Positions 14,434 to 24,705 of a stretch of 64,000 bases of DNA are shown in pieces. The stretch lies in NCBI RefSeq assembly GCF_030818695.1, contig NZ_JAUTAR010000001.1, forward strand, positions 1,420,501 through 1,484,500. Reading direction: 5' to 3'. The DNA is from Chryseobacterium sp. SORGH_AS_0447 (lineage in GTDB: Bacteria > Bacteroidota > Bacteroidia > Flavobacteriales > Weeksellaceae). The notes beneath the pieces are model-generated. The model had not been told where the DNA came from, ran no database searches, and saw nothing but the letters and a program-made list of their open reading frames with translations. Numbering within the stretch: the stretch's first letter is position 1; every line of letters starts with the position of its first letter. A program made the translations under genes and the position numbers.

Positions 14434-17400
14434 ATGAATTTAAAATTACACATGACATCAAAGATACTTTATGCGTTTTTGATGACTCTGTTCTCGATTT
14501 GGGGATGGGGGCAGACGATCATTTTTTCTGAGAATATGGGAACATCCCTTGCAGGAAATCCTATACCAGGAAATTATTCTGGATTTCAAAATTCAGGAAC
14601 ATACACTTTTTCAGGAACTGGTGATTTAAGAAATACCTCGGTTTCATCGGGATATACTGGAGCGTCTGGTTCAAATAATGTGATGCTGAATGCTAACAAT
14701 GAAAGTCTTATCATTGGAGGCTTTAATTTATCCTCGTATACTAATTTGGTTTTGTCTTTTGGAATCAGAAAAGGAACGGGTACAGAAAATGGTTCGGGAC
14801 TCATTGTTGAGTACAGTATCGACGGTTCTAGCTTTACTCCTATATCTAAGGATGCTTTACCTACAGGAGAAACCGGATGGTATTATCGAAGTTCTACATC
14901 ATCCATCCCAAATACTACAACTGTAATAAGATTTCGTAGTACGAATACCGTTGAATGGAGAATTGATGATGTAAAATTGGTGGGGGTACTAGCTCCTGTA
15001 AATCCACCGTCGGTTACAAGTAACAATAACTTGTCCGGAATATATAATACAGCCTTTAATTATCAAATAGTTGCTACTGAAATTCCTACTGATTACTCAG
15101 TTTCTTCAGGATCTTTGCCTTTAGGGTTGTCATTAAATTCTACAACTGGAATTATTTCCGGGACACCACAGGAAACAGGAACATTTAATTTTAGTATTAC
15201 TGCAACTAATTCTAATGGATCGGGTATTGGTAATTTTGTTATTAACTTAGCTAAAGGAACGCAAACCACAACTAATAATGCATCTTATAATCTATTTACT
15301 GGAAGTACTGGTGTCACATTAAATGCTACAACCAATGCCAATAAAAATATATCTTACGTAAGCAACAACCCATCAGTAGTTGCTATTGTAAATAATAATC
15401 AACTTAGTGTAGCTGGAGTTGGTTCTGCAACAATAACGGCAAATGCTTCCGGAGACACTAATTGGAACGCATATAGTGCAACGATAAATGTGGTTGTGAC
15501 GTCTGCAATTATATATCAAAAGATCACTTCTACGTCTGATCTTGTAGACGGATATTATATTATTACCAATGAAAGTAGTGAACTTGCAGTTGGAGCTCCT
15601 TCTTCCGGAGCATACAATGCAATTTCTATTACTCTATCAGGAGTAGCAATACCGAATCCAAGTGATAATATTATTGTAAAAATAGTTTCACTTGGAAATA
15701 ATGTATATACGTTGCAACGTGTTCAGACCGGAAATTTTATAGGCTGGAGTTCAAGTACTACATTAACAGCTCCTTCTGCTGTAACAACAGATTCTCAGAA
15801 ATGGACAATAGTTTATGATAATACCAATCAGTATTTTACTATTAAGAATAATGGTGATACCTCAACTTCAGGAAGGTTTTTGAGATATAATTCTTCAACC
15901 GGAGATTTTAGAGCTTACGGATCCTCTTCTATTTTAACAAATAGTTATTCACAGTTATATAAAAAATTACCTTCAACTTGGGATGGTTCTACTTGGAGTA
16001 ATGGTGCCCCAAATTCCACAACGGATGTAATCATTACGACAAATTATTCAACAACCTCACAATCTGCTTTCACGGCAAGAAATATCACCATTAAAAACGG
16101 CGGCGTTCTGGAAGTAAATGGAACAAACACAATCAATGCTGCAGATGTAACAGTAGAAGACGGAGGAAACCTCATTATTAAAGATTCAGGAGTTCTGAAT
16201 CAGACAGGATCATTTAAAGTGCTTAAAAATTCAACAAGCGTGCAGAACAAATACGTCTTCTGGTCTTCACCGGTTGCTAACCAAAACCTGTTTACGGCGT
16301 ATTCCAACGGCTCTTCATCTACAGCTCCACTTTATGTGATGACTTATGATCCGGCAACGAATTTGTACCCAATGGTTGCGAATGACAATGCTAACTTCAC
16401 AAATAATGCAGGAAAAGGCTATTCGGTAAAAGTTCCGGCTGCTAATGCAAGTCTGGTTTTTGGAGGAGCGTCTCAAGTTCCTAACAACGGAACGATCAAC
16501 GTCGCATTGAGTAATGCTGGAAGTGGGTATAATTTAATTGGTAATCCTTATCCTTCAAATATCAGTCTAACAGACTTCTATACCACTAACAATTCATCCA
16601 TTGAACCGACATTATGGTTCTGGGATAACACAACAGGAAATGTTACGACCCAGACCGGTAATACCTCTATAAATGTAGGTTTTGCTACCTTTAATGTGCA
16701 ATCCGGAACCTGGACAGAAGCTCCAAATACACAGTCTTATGCTTCTGCATCGCTTAATTCTTTAGGCAGTTTTGCTAAAATTGGTCAAGGTTTTATTGTA
16801 AAATCCATCAATGCAGGATCTGCAACATTTACGAATGCCATGCGTGCATCAGCGGCGGCAGTTACAATGAATAAAAATGTAAATACGGCAGAAGGTAAAT
16901 ATTGGATTAAGCTTACAACATCTTACGGAAACACTTTTACTCAGGCAGTCACTTACAATCAAGGTGCTTCTGACGCTTACGATGGGTATGATTCAAAAGC
17001 AATGGGAATGGGCTCTGACGCGTTCTATAGTTTAGCCGGAGCTGAAAAATTGGTCATTCAGGGTAGGGCACCTTTCCAGATTACTGATGTTGTGCCGTTG
17101 GGCAACAAGCATTTTGAAAACGGAGATTTTACAATTTCCCTTTCTCATAAAGAAGGATTGTTTACAAACGGTCAACCCATTTATCTGCACGATAAGCAAA
17201 ATGGAACCTATACCAATCTACAATCAGGAAATTATACTTTTGCAGCAAACGCAGGAGACTTTACAAACAGATTTGAAATCGTATATAAATTAAATGTTTT
17301 ATCTACAAACGAGACGGAAAAGGTAACTTTTGAAGTGTACAGAGATGGTGAAGATTTCGTAGTCAGAAATGATAATACTATTCAATCGGTTGAAGTCTTT

Positions 17401-17535
17401 GATGCCGCCGGAAGAAAAATTCAGCAGATCTCACCTAATTCAAAATCAGTACAGGTAAAAATTCAGACAAATGGGGTGTATATTCTGAAAGCTGTTTCTG
17501 AAGGAAAACAATTTACTCAAAAAATAATTAAATAA
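14434..17535 (+). CDS. Large secreted surface protein with T9SS type A C-terminal sorting domain
   Basis: 1033 residues from the ATG at 14434; an ATG at 14452 is also possible. Order: signal peptide ending near SIWGWGQ; a beta-sandwich region with IIGGFNLSSYTNLVLSFGIR; an Ig-like putative domain (SVSSGSLPLGLSLNSTTGII then SGTP); a Big-like domain (VSNNPSVVAIVNN then ATITANAS); a lectin-like stretch (DGYYIITNESSELAVG); a repeat-rich right-handed-helix segment (NITIKNGGVLEVNGTNTI); and a C-terminal T9SS type A domain (VEVFDAAGRKIQQIS, ending FTQKIIK). It should be exported by Sec, moved across the outer membrane by T9SS and anchored or released at the surface. The function, probably adhesion, is inferred from domain type. 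Confidence 0.88.
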   Translation: MNLKLHMTSKILYAFLMTLFSIWGWGQTIIFSENMGTSLAGNPIPGNYSGFQNSGTYTFSGTGDLRNTSVSSGYTGASGSNNVMLNANNESLIIGGFNLSSYTNLVLSFGIRKGTGTENGSGLIVEYSIDGSSFTPISKDALPTGETGWYYRSSTSSIPNTTTVIRFRSTNTVEWRIDDVKLVGVLAPVNPPSVTSNNNLSGIYNTAFNYQIVATEIPTDYSVSSGSLPLGLSLNSTTGIISGTPQETGTFNFSITATNSNGSGIGNFVINLAKGTQTTTNNASYNLFTGSTGVTLNATTNANKNISYVSNNPSVVAIVNNNQLSVAGVGSATITANASGDTNWNAYSATINVVVTSAIIYQKITSTSDLVDGYYIITNESSELAVGAPSSGAYNAISITLSGVAIPNPSDNIIVKIVSLGNNVYTLQRVQTGNFIGWSSSTTLTAPSAVTTDSQKWTIVYDNTNQYFTIKNNGDTSTSGRFLRYNSSTGDFRAYGSSSILTNSYSQLYKKLPSTWDGSTWSNGAPNSTTDVIITTNYSTTSQSAFTARNITIKNGGVLEVNGTNTINAADVTVEDGGNLIIKDSGVLNQTGSFKVLKNSTSVQNKYVFWSSPVANQNLFTAYSNGSSSTAPLYVMTYDPATNLYPMVANDNANFTNNAGKGYSVKVPAANASLVFGGASQVPNNGTINVALSNAGSGYNLIGNPYPSNISLTDFYTTNNSSIEPTLWFWDNTTGNVTTQTGNTSINVGFATFNVQSGTWTEAPNTQSYASASLNSLGSFAKIGQGFIVKSINAGSATFTNAMRASAAAVTMNKNVNTAEGKYWIKLTTSYGNTFTQAVTYNQGASDAYDGYDSKAMGMGSDAFYSLAGAEKLVIQGRAPFQITDVVPLGNKHFENGDFTISLSHKEGLFTNGQPIYLHDKQNGTYTNLQSGNYTFAANAGDFTNRFEIVYKLNVLSTNETEKVTFEVYRDGEDFVVRNDNTIQSVEVFDAAGRKIQQISPNSKSVQVKIQTNGVYILKAVSEGKQFTQKIIK

Positions 17536-17537
17536 AA

Positions 17538-17777
17538 ATGAAAAAGATAATAATAGCACTTTCACTGGCAGTTTCTGGTTTCTCGCTGGCTCAATCTGAT
17601 AACCCATATGTTTATGATCAAGATCAAACGTCTGCAATGCAGGAAAGAGATACTCCTGCAGGACCGGGAGATCCTGGTGCCGCTCCAATAGATGAGTATC
17701 TTCCTTTTCTTTTTATGGTGGCAGTTGTTCTGGTATTTACCGCTTCAAATAAGGCAAAGTCAATCGAAAAAAATTAA
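17538..17777 (+). CDS. PID-CTERM-like small membrane-anchored protein
   Basis: 79 residues. A signal peptide (MKKIIIALSLAVSGFSLAQ) is followed by a short acidic and proline/glycine segment (TPAGPGDPGAAPIDEY), a single TM helix (LPFLFMVAVVLVFTAS) and a basic tail (NKAKSIEKN). A PID motif, TM and basic tail are the features of the PID-CTERM protein-sorting signal described in Bacteroidota, where an exosortase-like enzyme is suspected as processing partner. It begins 2 bases after the T9SS protein gene stop and is surely co-transcribed. Its function is unknown; a link to the surface protein is inferred. Confidence 0.75.
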   Translation: MKKIIIALSLAVSGFSLAQSDNPYVYDQDQTSAMQERDTPAGPGDPGAAPIDEYLPFLFMVAVVLVFTASNKAKSIEKN

Positions 17778-17796
17778 ATTTCATGTGATATTATAT

Positions 17797-17827
17797 TCCC
17801 GAAGTATTTGCTTCGGGAATTTTTTAT
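17797..17827 (+). terminator. Terminator after the PID-CTERM gene
   Basis: TTCCCGAAG (17797-17805) pairs with CTTCGGGAA (17812-17820) around TATTTG, followed by TTTTTT. Confidence 0.9.
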
Positions 17828-17844
17828 AATACTTTAAATAGTCT

Positions 17845-17873
17845 ATACAGAGTCATTTTTCGACTCTATATAG
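17845..17873. repeat. Inverted repeat upstream of the polysaccharide operon
   Basis: AGAGTC (17850-17855) and GACTCT (17863-17868) form a stem that extends by TATA/TATA after one mismatch. No T-run follows, so it is not an obvious terminator. It could be a protein-binding site or a chance hairpin. Confidence 0.35.
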
Positions 17874-17993
17874 AAATATAATGCCTCTGTTTGTACAGAT
17901 TTATTTTAGTTGTTTTTAGATTAATCTCTTGATAATGATCGGGATGTATTTTTAGAATAACATAACTTTAATATTTAATTTTTTTATAGTAAT

Positions 17994-18010
17994 AATATTA
18001 TTAGATTTGT
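17994..18010 (+). promoter_or_regulatory. Promoter segment of the polysaccharide operon
   Basis: AATATTATTAGATTTGT includes the -7 box TAGATTTG (18002-18009) and closely matches 14396-14413. The leader to the ATG at 18040 would be about 25 bases. Confidence 0.6.
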
Positions 18011-18039
18011 ACAATTAAATTAAACACCAAAAATGCGGG

Positions 18040-20028
18040 ATGAAAAAGCTAAATGATGCTTTTAATGCTCTTTACAAGGGAGATAATATTGTTAAGCTCA
18101 CTGAACTTAGATATATACCCAGATGGTCTGTCATTCTTATTGATATCTCAATAGTAGTGCTTTCCATATTTTTTTCTCACTTTTTTCTTGAAAAGCTTCA
18201 TGTAAGAATTAATTTCCCCCAATATATTTTACAACAAAAAATCTTATTGATAGGAATTAATATCTTGTTTATGTTTGTTTTTAAAACATATGCAGGAATC
18301 ATAAGGCATTCTACCTTTTTTGATTTTTTCAAAATTATTTTATCTTCAGGAAGCACATTAATAACTTTACTTGCAGTCAATTTTATAATTGAAAGCTGGC
18401 TGGGGAAATCTTTGTTTTTATATCCATATCTGTTTTTATATTTTTTTATCTCGGTAACGGTGATGTTCTTTTTCAGGATGTTTACCAAACAGTTCTTTAA
18501 TGTCCTGATCGATTTCAAAGGTTCCGCATCCAAAATGAGAGTTGCAGTAGTAGGTGTTGGAGATGCCTCTGTATCTTTAGCAAGAGCTATTTTACATAAT
18601 CCCAATTATCCTTATCGCCTCGAAGGTTTTCTTACACGACGATCAGATTCTCATAAAGCATTGTTACTGGGGCATAAAATCTATAATATTGACAGATTTT
18701 GTGGAAATAAACCTATAATTAATCAATTTGACGCTGTTTTAATTATTAAAGAGATAATGACAAAACAAGAGCTTGAAGAATGGATGACCTGCGCACTGGA
18801 TAATGGACTGAAAGTTCTGAAAGCCCCTACTTTGAGCAAGATGCGTGATTCTGATTTGGTGGGTGGGATTCGTCAGTTACAGATCGAGGATCTTTTAAAC
18901 CGCAGACCTATAAAAATTGAAAATGAAGAAGTAAGAAAAAGACATTTTGAAAAGAATGTACTGGTAACAGGCGGTGCAGGTTCGATTGGTAGTGAAATTG
19001 TAAGGCAGGTTGCTCAATTTAATCCTTCTTTAATTGTAGTCTTAGATCAGGCAGAATCTCCTTTGTATGAATTGGAACTGGAATTATTGGAAAAATTTCC
19101 GCAACAGGAGTTTAAGTTTGTGTTGGCGGATATTTCAAACAGCTACAGATTAGAAAAGATATTTGAAGTATATCAGTTTTCAATGGTGTATCATGCTGCA
19201 GCTTATAAGCATGTGCCTTTAATTGAAGAAAACCCGCATGAAGCAATTTTCGTTAATGTCTTAGGCACAAAGAACTTGGCTGTTCTTTCTAAAAAATATA
19301 AAGTAAACCGTTTTGTGATGGTTTCTACGGATAAGGCAGTAAACCCAACCAATGTCATGGGTGCTTCGAAAAGAACTGCAGAACTTTTTGTACAATCTCT
19401 ACAAAATTCTGAAGGTAACGTTACAAAATTTATTACCACCCGTTTTGGTAATGTTTTGGGATCAAATGGCTCTGTCATTCCACATTTCAGAAAACAGATT
19501 GAAAAAGGAGGCCCGGTAACCATTACCCATCCTGATATTATCCGGTATTTTATGACGATTTCTGAAGCGTGTGAACTGGTACTTCAAGCGGGAACAATGG
19601 GGGGAGGTGGAGAAATCTATGTTTTTGATATGGGAGAACCTGTGAAAATTTTAGATTTGGCGAGAAGAATGATTAAACTTTCCGGATATACACCGGATGA
19701 AGACATTAAGATCAAGTTTATCGGCCTAAGACCTGGCGAAAAGCTTTATGAAGAATTGTTAAGCAACAATGCAACTACAATTCCCACCCATCACGAGAAA
19801 ATTATGATTTCAAAGGATCCATGTGTTGTATTTGAGGAAATAGATCTTTTATGCAAAGAAATTATTACATCAGCAGTTAAAAGAGATAAAATACAGGTGG
19901 TGACCCTTTTAAAGGTTATTGTTCCTGAATTTATAAGCAATAATTCTCAATTTGAAGCTTTAGATAAAAAAAGTGATTCTTTAGAACAGAAAGAATTACT
20001 ATTGGGAGAACCGGATGCTACTTTATAA
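18040..20028 (+). CDS. Membrane-bound nucleotide-sugar 4,6-dehydratase (CapD/WbpM family)
   Basis: 662 residues, the full length of the WbpM/CapD class. About four N-terminal TM segments (to ~155) are followed by a first Rossmann-like domain (VAVVGVGDASVSLARAI, from ~168) and the catalytic SDR domain with VLVTGGAGSIGSE (from ~307). The active-site block STDKAVNPTNVMGASKR has Met in place of the usual catalytic Tyr before Lys, as in this family. It converts UDP-GlcNAc to UDP-4-keto-6-deoxy sugar, feeding the reductase at 40732 and the aminotransferase at 42269. First gene of the polysaccharide locus. Confidence 0.93.
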   Translation: MKKLNDAFNALYKGDNIVKLTELRYIPRWSVILIDISIVVLSIFFSHFFLEKLHVRINFPQYILQQKILLIGINILFMFVFKTYAGIIRHSTFFDFFKIILSSGSTLITLLAVNFIIESWLGKSLFLYPYLFLYFFISVTVMFFFRMFTKQFFNVLIDFKGSASKMRVAVVGVGDASVSLARAILHNPNYPYRLEGFLTRRSDSHKALLLGHKIYNIDRFCGNKPIINQFDAVLIIKEIMTKQELEEWMTCALDNGLKVLKAPTLSKMRDSDLVGGIRQLQIEDLLNRRPIKIENEEVRKRHFEKNVLVTGGAGSIGSEIVRQVAQFNPSLIVVLDQAESPLYELELELLEKFPQQEFKFVLADISNSYRLEKIFEVYQFSMVYHAAAYKHVPLIEENPHEAIFVNVLGTKNLAVLSKKYKVNRFVMVSTDKAVNPTNVMGASKRTAELFVQSLQNSEGNVTKFITTRFGNVLGSNGSVIPHFRKQIEKGGPVTITHPDIIRYFMTISEACELVLQAGTMGGGGEIYVFDMGEPVKILDLARRMIKLSGYTPDEDIKIKFIGLRPGEKLYEELLSNNATTIPTHHEKIMISKDPCVVFEEIDLLCKEIITSAVKRDKIQVVTLLKVIVPEFISNNSQFEALDKKSDSLEQKELLLGEPDATL

Positions 20029-20080
20029 CTATAGATTTTAATATAATCAAAAACAAATTTTATTTAGAAAATAATAATCC

Positions 20081-20088
20081 TATTTTTG
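20081..20088 (+). promoter_or_regulatory. Possible internal -7 box before the wza-like gene
   Basis: TATTTTTG fits TAnnTTTG and is 18 bases before the ATG at 20107. No -33 element is seen. Confidence 0.3.
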
Positions 20089-20106
20089 TGAAAAAAAATA
20101 TCACAC

Positions 20107-20916
20107 ATGAATTTTAAGAAATATCTTATATGTGGCACCTTAGGTTTGGTAGTGTTCTCTTGTGCGCCTCGACAGGAAATTAATTACATGAAAGATATCG
20201 AGAATGTTGTTCTTGATAATTCAATTAAAAACAGCAGAAGTACTTTTCAGCCGGGAGACCAATTGATTATAACGGTTACCGCAAAGGACATGGATGTGGT
20301 TAAACCTTTCAATCAGTCATATTCATCGAGTACAACAGTAACCCAATATTCACAACCAAATTCAAATAGTCTGCCTCAGCAGCTTCCTGTTTCTGGGTCT
20401 ACTTATATTGTAGATACTGATGGAAATATTACTTTTCCGCAAATCGGAACGGTAAGTACTAAGGGTGAGAATGTAGAGACCCTGCGTTCAAAGTTGGTTG
20501 ATCTTATTTCTGCTTATGTAAAAAATCCCGTTGTAGATTTAAAACTGATTAACTTTAAAATTTCTGTATTGGGCGAAGTAAATAAACCTGGTCAGTATGT
20601 GATTCCTGATGGAGGTACCACTTTATTGGGAGCATTGGGATTGGCGGGAGATTTAACTCCATTTGGAATTAGAACAAATGTGTTAGTTGTTAGAAATATT
20701 GACGGACAAATTACAAAAGAAAGAGTAGATTTAACAAGTGCTCAGTTCATCAATTCTCCTTATTATTATTTGAAACAGAATGATGTCATTTACGTTCAGC
20801 CGAATGCCAACAGGGAGAAATCAGCAAGAGTGGATCCTAATACAGGATTGTATATTTCTGTGGCATCAGTAATTGCTTCATTAGTAATTGGAGTTCTAGC
20901 GTTGACAAAAAATTAA
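20107..20916 (+). CDS. Outer-membrane polysaccharide export lipoprotein (Wza family)
   Basis: 269 residues. A lipoprotein signal peptide with lipobox LVVFSC is followed by a Poly_export domain (FQPGDQLIITVTAKD then FPQIGTVSTKGENVETLRSK) and one SLBB domain (ISVLGEVNKPGQYVIPDGGT). The protein ends in a hydrophobic helix (ISVASVIASLVIGVLAL), which would cross the outer membrane as in Wza-like channels of Bacteroidota. It should form the export channel together with the Wzc-like protein encoded 27 bases downstream. There is only one such gene for the two wzc-like genes of the locus. Confidence 0.92.
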   Translation: MNFKKYLICGTLGLVVFSCAPRQEINYMKDIENVVLDNSIKNSRSTFQPGDQLIITVTAKDMDVVKPFNQSYSSSTTVTQYSQPNSNSLPQQLPVSGSTYIVDTDGNITFPQIGTVSTKGENVETLRSKLVDLISAYVKNPVVDLKLINFKISVLGEVNKPGQYVIPDGGTTLLGALGLAGDLTPFGIRTNVLVVRNIDGQITKERVDLTSAQFINSPYYYLKQNDVIYVQPNANREKSARVDPNTGLYISVASVIASLVIGVLALTKN

Positions 20917-20943
20917 TATTTAACTATTTACACCAAATCGATA

Positions 20944-23316
20944 GTGGATTACAGCAATAATCAAAATGAGTTTCAGGAAGAAAATCTTAACATTAGAGAA
21001 ATAATTAAGCCTTATATATACCGTTGGTACTGGTTTGTAATTGGTATAGTCGCTGCGATTATCATTGCGTGGTTTTTTTTGAGATATAGTATACCCATTT
21101 ACAGTACCGAATCTACTTTATTAATTAAAGAAGTTAAAAAATCAACATCCGGTCAGCCGGAGATGTCCGTTATTTCAGAGCTTGGCGGAATCGGTGGTAT
21201 GGGAACAAATTCGGTTGATAATGAAATAGAGATATTAAAGTCGAAAAAGCTGATGCTTTCTGTTGTTCGTGAGTTATCATTAGAAACCAATGTCTATTCC
21301 AAAGGAAAGATAAGAGAAACTGAAATTTACAAAGATGGCACGCCTTTTCTTATCAGAATTATTAATGAAAAAAATAAAACCATTTATCCTTCAAAAGAGG
21401 TAACTGCAAAGATTGTCGGCAATACTGTTGTTCTTGAATCTGAAAGTTTTAAGCATCCGATTAAGGCTCCTTTTAATAAAGCTGTATCACTACCGTTTGG
21501 TGTTGTCTTATTTCAAAGAAATCCGATTTATAAGGTATCAAAACCGGAAGATATTTTCAGGCTTCAGTTTATGTCTGCTATGGATAGGACGAGATATTAT
21601 CTATCCAAATTAAATGTAAGTCTGGTACAGAAAGAAGCTACTGTATTAAAAATCGCCATTACAGATCCTGTTTCAGAAAAATCTGAAGATATTCTCAATC
21701 GCTTGGCTGTAAACTATAACAGGGAAGCCAATCTGGATAAGAATTCAGAGGCTCAAAAGACTGCGAACTTTATTGACGAAAGAATTAGGCTGATCAGTAA
21801 GGAGTTGGGAGATGTCGAATCCCAGAAGCAAAGCTTTAAAGTACAAAATAATATTGCAGATATTCAGACAGAAGCAGAACTTTCTTTGCAAACTGCTGTA
21901 TCAGGAAGAGAAAAACAGATAGAAAATGAATCGCAGCTTGAATTGGTTAACAGTTTGTTAAACTCAATCAACAAGCAGGGAAACTACCAGGTTTTACCTT
22001 TAAATGTCGGGCTTTCAGATACTGATACTTCATCCGATATCGGAAGTTATAATCAGCTGATCATCGAAAGGAACCGTTTGCTGGAAAATTCAACAACTGC
22101 AAACCCACTTGTTCAGAACATCACTTCGCAAATAAGCAGTATGAGAAGCTCCATTATTCAGAGTTTACAAAAAAGCAGATCTGCTCTTCAAATTGCACGT
22201 AACAATATTGTAAATGAACAAAACCGTTTATCAGGAAGAATTTCGAAGATTCCCGTTCAGGAAAAATTATTCAGAAGTATTGAGAGACAACAGAATATAA
22301 AAGAGCAGCTTTATTTATTGTTATTGCAAAAAAGAGAAGAAGCAGCGATATCATTAGCAATTGCCGCTCCTAAAGCCAGGATTGTAGATGATGCTTTGAC
22401 AAATCCGTCTCCGGTTTCTCCTAAACGAATGATGATTTACTTAGCATCATTAATTATAGGTTTGTTAGTTCCCTTCGGGATTATTTATCTGATAGAATTA
22501 TTTAATAATAAGATTAAATCTAAAAATGATCTTGAAAAATTGGTAAAGGGGGCTACCATTATTGGTGAATTACCTTCTTTGCAGAAAGGAGAGCAGGAAA
22601 TCGTGCAGGTTAACGATTTATCGCCTTTGGCGGAAGCATTCAGGATACTTATCACCAATGTTAATTTTATGCTTCCAAAGGGCAAAAAAGGTAATGTGGT
22701 TTTCGTGACCTCAACTGTAAAAGGTGAAGGGAAAACATTTACCTCAGTAAACTTAGCATTAACTCTTGCAACTCCACGAAAAAAAGTTATCATCATCGGT
22801 TCTGATATACGAAATCCACAATTGCAAAGATATAATGAAAGCAGAAGGGGGCTTATCGGTTTATCTGAATTCATGTATGATAACGAAATGAAAGTTGGTG
22901 AAATTATTCATCCTACCTCATTTAATCCGCATTGCGATGTGATTTACTCGGGGGCTATTACTCCAAACCCTACAGAATTATTATCAAATGGAAGGTATCA
23001 TGAGCTTATAGAAAGTTTAAAAGCCGATTATGATTATATTCTTCTAGATACAGCACCTTTAATGTTGGTTACAGATTCCTTTCTTATTGCAGATACTGCA
23101 GATGTAACTGTTTATGTGACCCGTTCCGGCTATACTGAAAAAGAATTGGTTTCTTTTATCAATAAGCAAATCAAAGATAAAAAAATTAAGAATGTAGGCT
23201 TAGTACTTAACGATGTAGATAAGATGCATAGTGGCTATGGCTATGGCTATAAATATGGTTATGGATATTCAGCTGATGCTAATCAATCGTTCTGGAAAAA
23301 ACTATTCAGAAAATAA
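20944..23316 (+). CDS. Wzc-like polysaccharide co-polymerase and BY-type tyrosine kinase (first)
   Basis: 790 residues from a GTG start. The N-terminal Wzz domain has TM1 near 30-50. A long periplasmic coiled-coil region follows, then the shared block [20 protein letters not shown] and TM2 near 500-520. The cytoplasmic BY-kinase has Walker [18 protein letters not shown], Walker A' [13 protein letters not shown] and Walker [18 protein letters not shown] tyrosine-rich tail ([15 protein letters not shown]) provides autophosphorylation sites. It should control chain length and coordinate polymerisation with export through the Wza-like protein. A paralogue lies at 44589. Confidence 0.93.
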   Translation: MDYSNNQNEFQEENLNIREIIKPYIYRWYWFVIGIVAAIIIAWFFLRYSIPIYSTESTLLIKEVKKSTSGQPEMSVISELGGIGGMGTNSVDNEIEILKSKKLMLSVVRELSLETNVYSKGKIRETEIYKDGTPFLIRIINEKNKTIYPSKEVTAKIVGNTVVLESESFKHPIKAPFNKAVSLPFGVVLFQRNPIYKVSKPEDIFRLQFMSAMDRTRYYLSKLNVSLVQKEATVLKIAITDPVSEKSEDILNRLAVNYNREANLDKNSEAQKTANFIDERIRLISKELGDVESQKQSFKVQNNIADIQTEAELSLQTAVSGREKQIENESQLELVNSLLNSINKQGNYQVLPLNVGLSDTDTSSDIGSYNQLIIERNRLLENSTTANPLVQNITSQISSMRSSIIQSLQKSRSALQIARNNIVNEQNRLSGRISKIPVQEKLFRSIERQQNIKEQLYLLLLQKREEAAISLAIAAPKARIVDDALTNPSPVSPKRMMIYLASLIIGLLVPFGIIYLIELFNNKIKSKNDLEKLVKGATIIGELPSLQKGEQEIVQVNDLSPLAEAFRILITNVNFMLPKGKKGNVVFVTSTVKGEGKTFTSVNLALTLATPRKKVIIIGSDIRNPQLQRYNESRRGLIGLSEFMYDNEMKVGEIIHPTSFNPHCDVIYSGAITPNPTELLSNGRYHELIESLKADYDYILLDTAPLMLVTDSFLIADTADVTVYVTRSGYTEKELVSFINKQIKDKKIKNVGLVLNDVDKMHSGYGYGYKYGYGYSADANQSFWKKLFRK

Positions 23317-23363
23317 ATTTTAAGTATTTTAATTTCTGCTTAAATCATAGGTGAAAAAAAATA

Positions 23364-24680
23364 ATGGATAGAAAATATAAAATTGCAGTTATTGGCTTGG
23401 GTTATGTGGGGTTACCATTAGCCCGACTTTTTGCAACTCAATATTCGGTTGTGGGCTTCGATATCAATCAAAAAAGAATTGAAGACCTTCAGAAAGGTAT
23501 TGATACGACTTTTGAGGTAGAAGACAAAGTACTACAATCTGTTCTATTAGAGAGTAATCCGTTTTTAACAGAAAGCAACAATGGGTTATTTTGTTCAGCG
23601 TCTATACATGATATTCAAGATGCCGATATTTATATTATAACGGTTCCAACACCTGTAGATAAACATAACCGACCGGATCTGACTCCTCTTTACAAATCAA
23701 GTGAAACGGTGGGGCATGTATTATCCGAGGGAGATATCGTTATTTACGAGTCAACAGTTTATCCGGGGGTTACCGAAGAGGAATGTGTTCCTGTATTGGA
23801 AAGAATATCAGGGTTAACATTTAATGAAGATTTTTTCGTAGGCTATTCACCTGAAAGAATTAATCCGGGAGATAAAGAACATACGGTTGATAAAATATTG
23901 AAGGTCACTTCCGGTTCTACCCCTGAAATAGGAAAAGTGGTAGACAATTTATATAGATCTGTGATCACGGCTGGAACTCATTTGGCACCCACCATAAAAG
24001 TTGCCGAAGCATCGAAGGTGATTGAAAATTCTCAAAGGGATCTGAATATCGCTTTTATGAATGAGCTTGCCAAAATTTTTTCTCTGATGGATATCGATAC
24101 CCACGATGTATTGGAAGCAGCCGCTACAAAATGGAATTTCCTGAAGTTTAAGCCTGGTTTAGTAGGTGGCCACTGTATTGGTGTTGATCCTTTCTATTTA
24201 GCTCAGAAAGCACAGGAAATTGGCTATTATTCCGAATTGATTTTAGCAGCCCGGAGATTAAATGATTCAATGGGAGCTTTTGTAGCATCGCAGGTGGTTA
24301 AATTAATGATCAAGAATGATATTAGAATTAAAGGGTCGAGAATTCTGAATTTAGGAATTACGTTCAAAGAGAACTGTCCGGATATCAGAAACTCGAAAGC
24401 GATTGATGTGATTACGAATTTAGAAGAATATGGCGCCGAAGTGATAACTTTTGATCCATGGGCAAATTGCCAGGAAGTGGCCGATGAATATGGAATTAAC
24501 TGTTATTCTGAAATATCACTAAATGATCTGGAAGAGGATGAAAAATATGATGCGGTCATTCTGACCGTTGCTCATGACCAGTTTCTTAATCTTAATTTAG
24601 ATCAGTTAATGAAAGAAAAAGGCGTGAGTTATGATGTCAAAGGAGTTCTTTCAAAGGAGAGTATTGATAAGAGATTATAA
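23364..24680 (+). CDS. Nucleotide-sugar dehydrogenase (UDP-HexNAc 6-dehydrogenase type, WbpO/TviB-like)
   Basis: 438 residues. The N-terminal NAD-binding motif is IAVIGLGYVGLPLARLFA. The catalytic cysteine lies in LVGGHCIGVDPFYLAQK, and the C-terminal UDP-binding domain includes LGITFKENCPDIRNSKAIDV. The last motif resembles the UDP-HexNAc dehydrogenases WbpO and TviB more than UDP-glucose dehydrogenase. It would oxidise C6 to give a uronic acid sugar, which introduces negative charge into the polymer. It sits between wzc and the GDP-sugar genes. The exact substrate is inferred. Confidence 0.88.
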   Translation: MDRKYKIAVIGLGYVGLPLARLFATQYSVVGFDINQKRIEDLQKGIDTTFEVEDKVLQSVLLESNPFLTESNNGLFCSASIHDIQDADIYIITVPTPVDKHNRPDLTPLYKSSETVGHVLSEGDIVIYESTVYPGVTEEECVPVLERISGLTFNEDFFVGYSPERINPGDKEHTVDKILKVTSGSTPEIGKVVDNLYRSVITAGTHLAPTIKVAEASKVIENSQRDLNIAFMNELAKIFSLMDIDTHDVLEAAATKWNFLKFKPGLVGGHCIGVDPFYLAQKAQEIGYYSELILAARRLNDSMGAFVASQVVKLMIKNDIRIKGSRILNLGITFKENCPDIRNSKAIDVITNLEEYGAEVITFDPWANCQEVADEYGINCYSEISLNDLEEDEKYDAVILTVAHDQFLNLNLDQLMKEKGVSYDVKGVLSKESIDKRL

Positions 24681-24705
24681 TTAAAATGTATTAACAATAA
24701 TTCCT

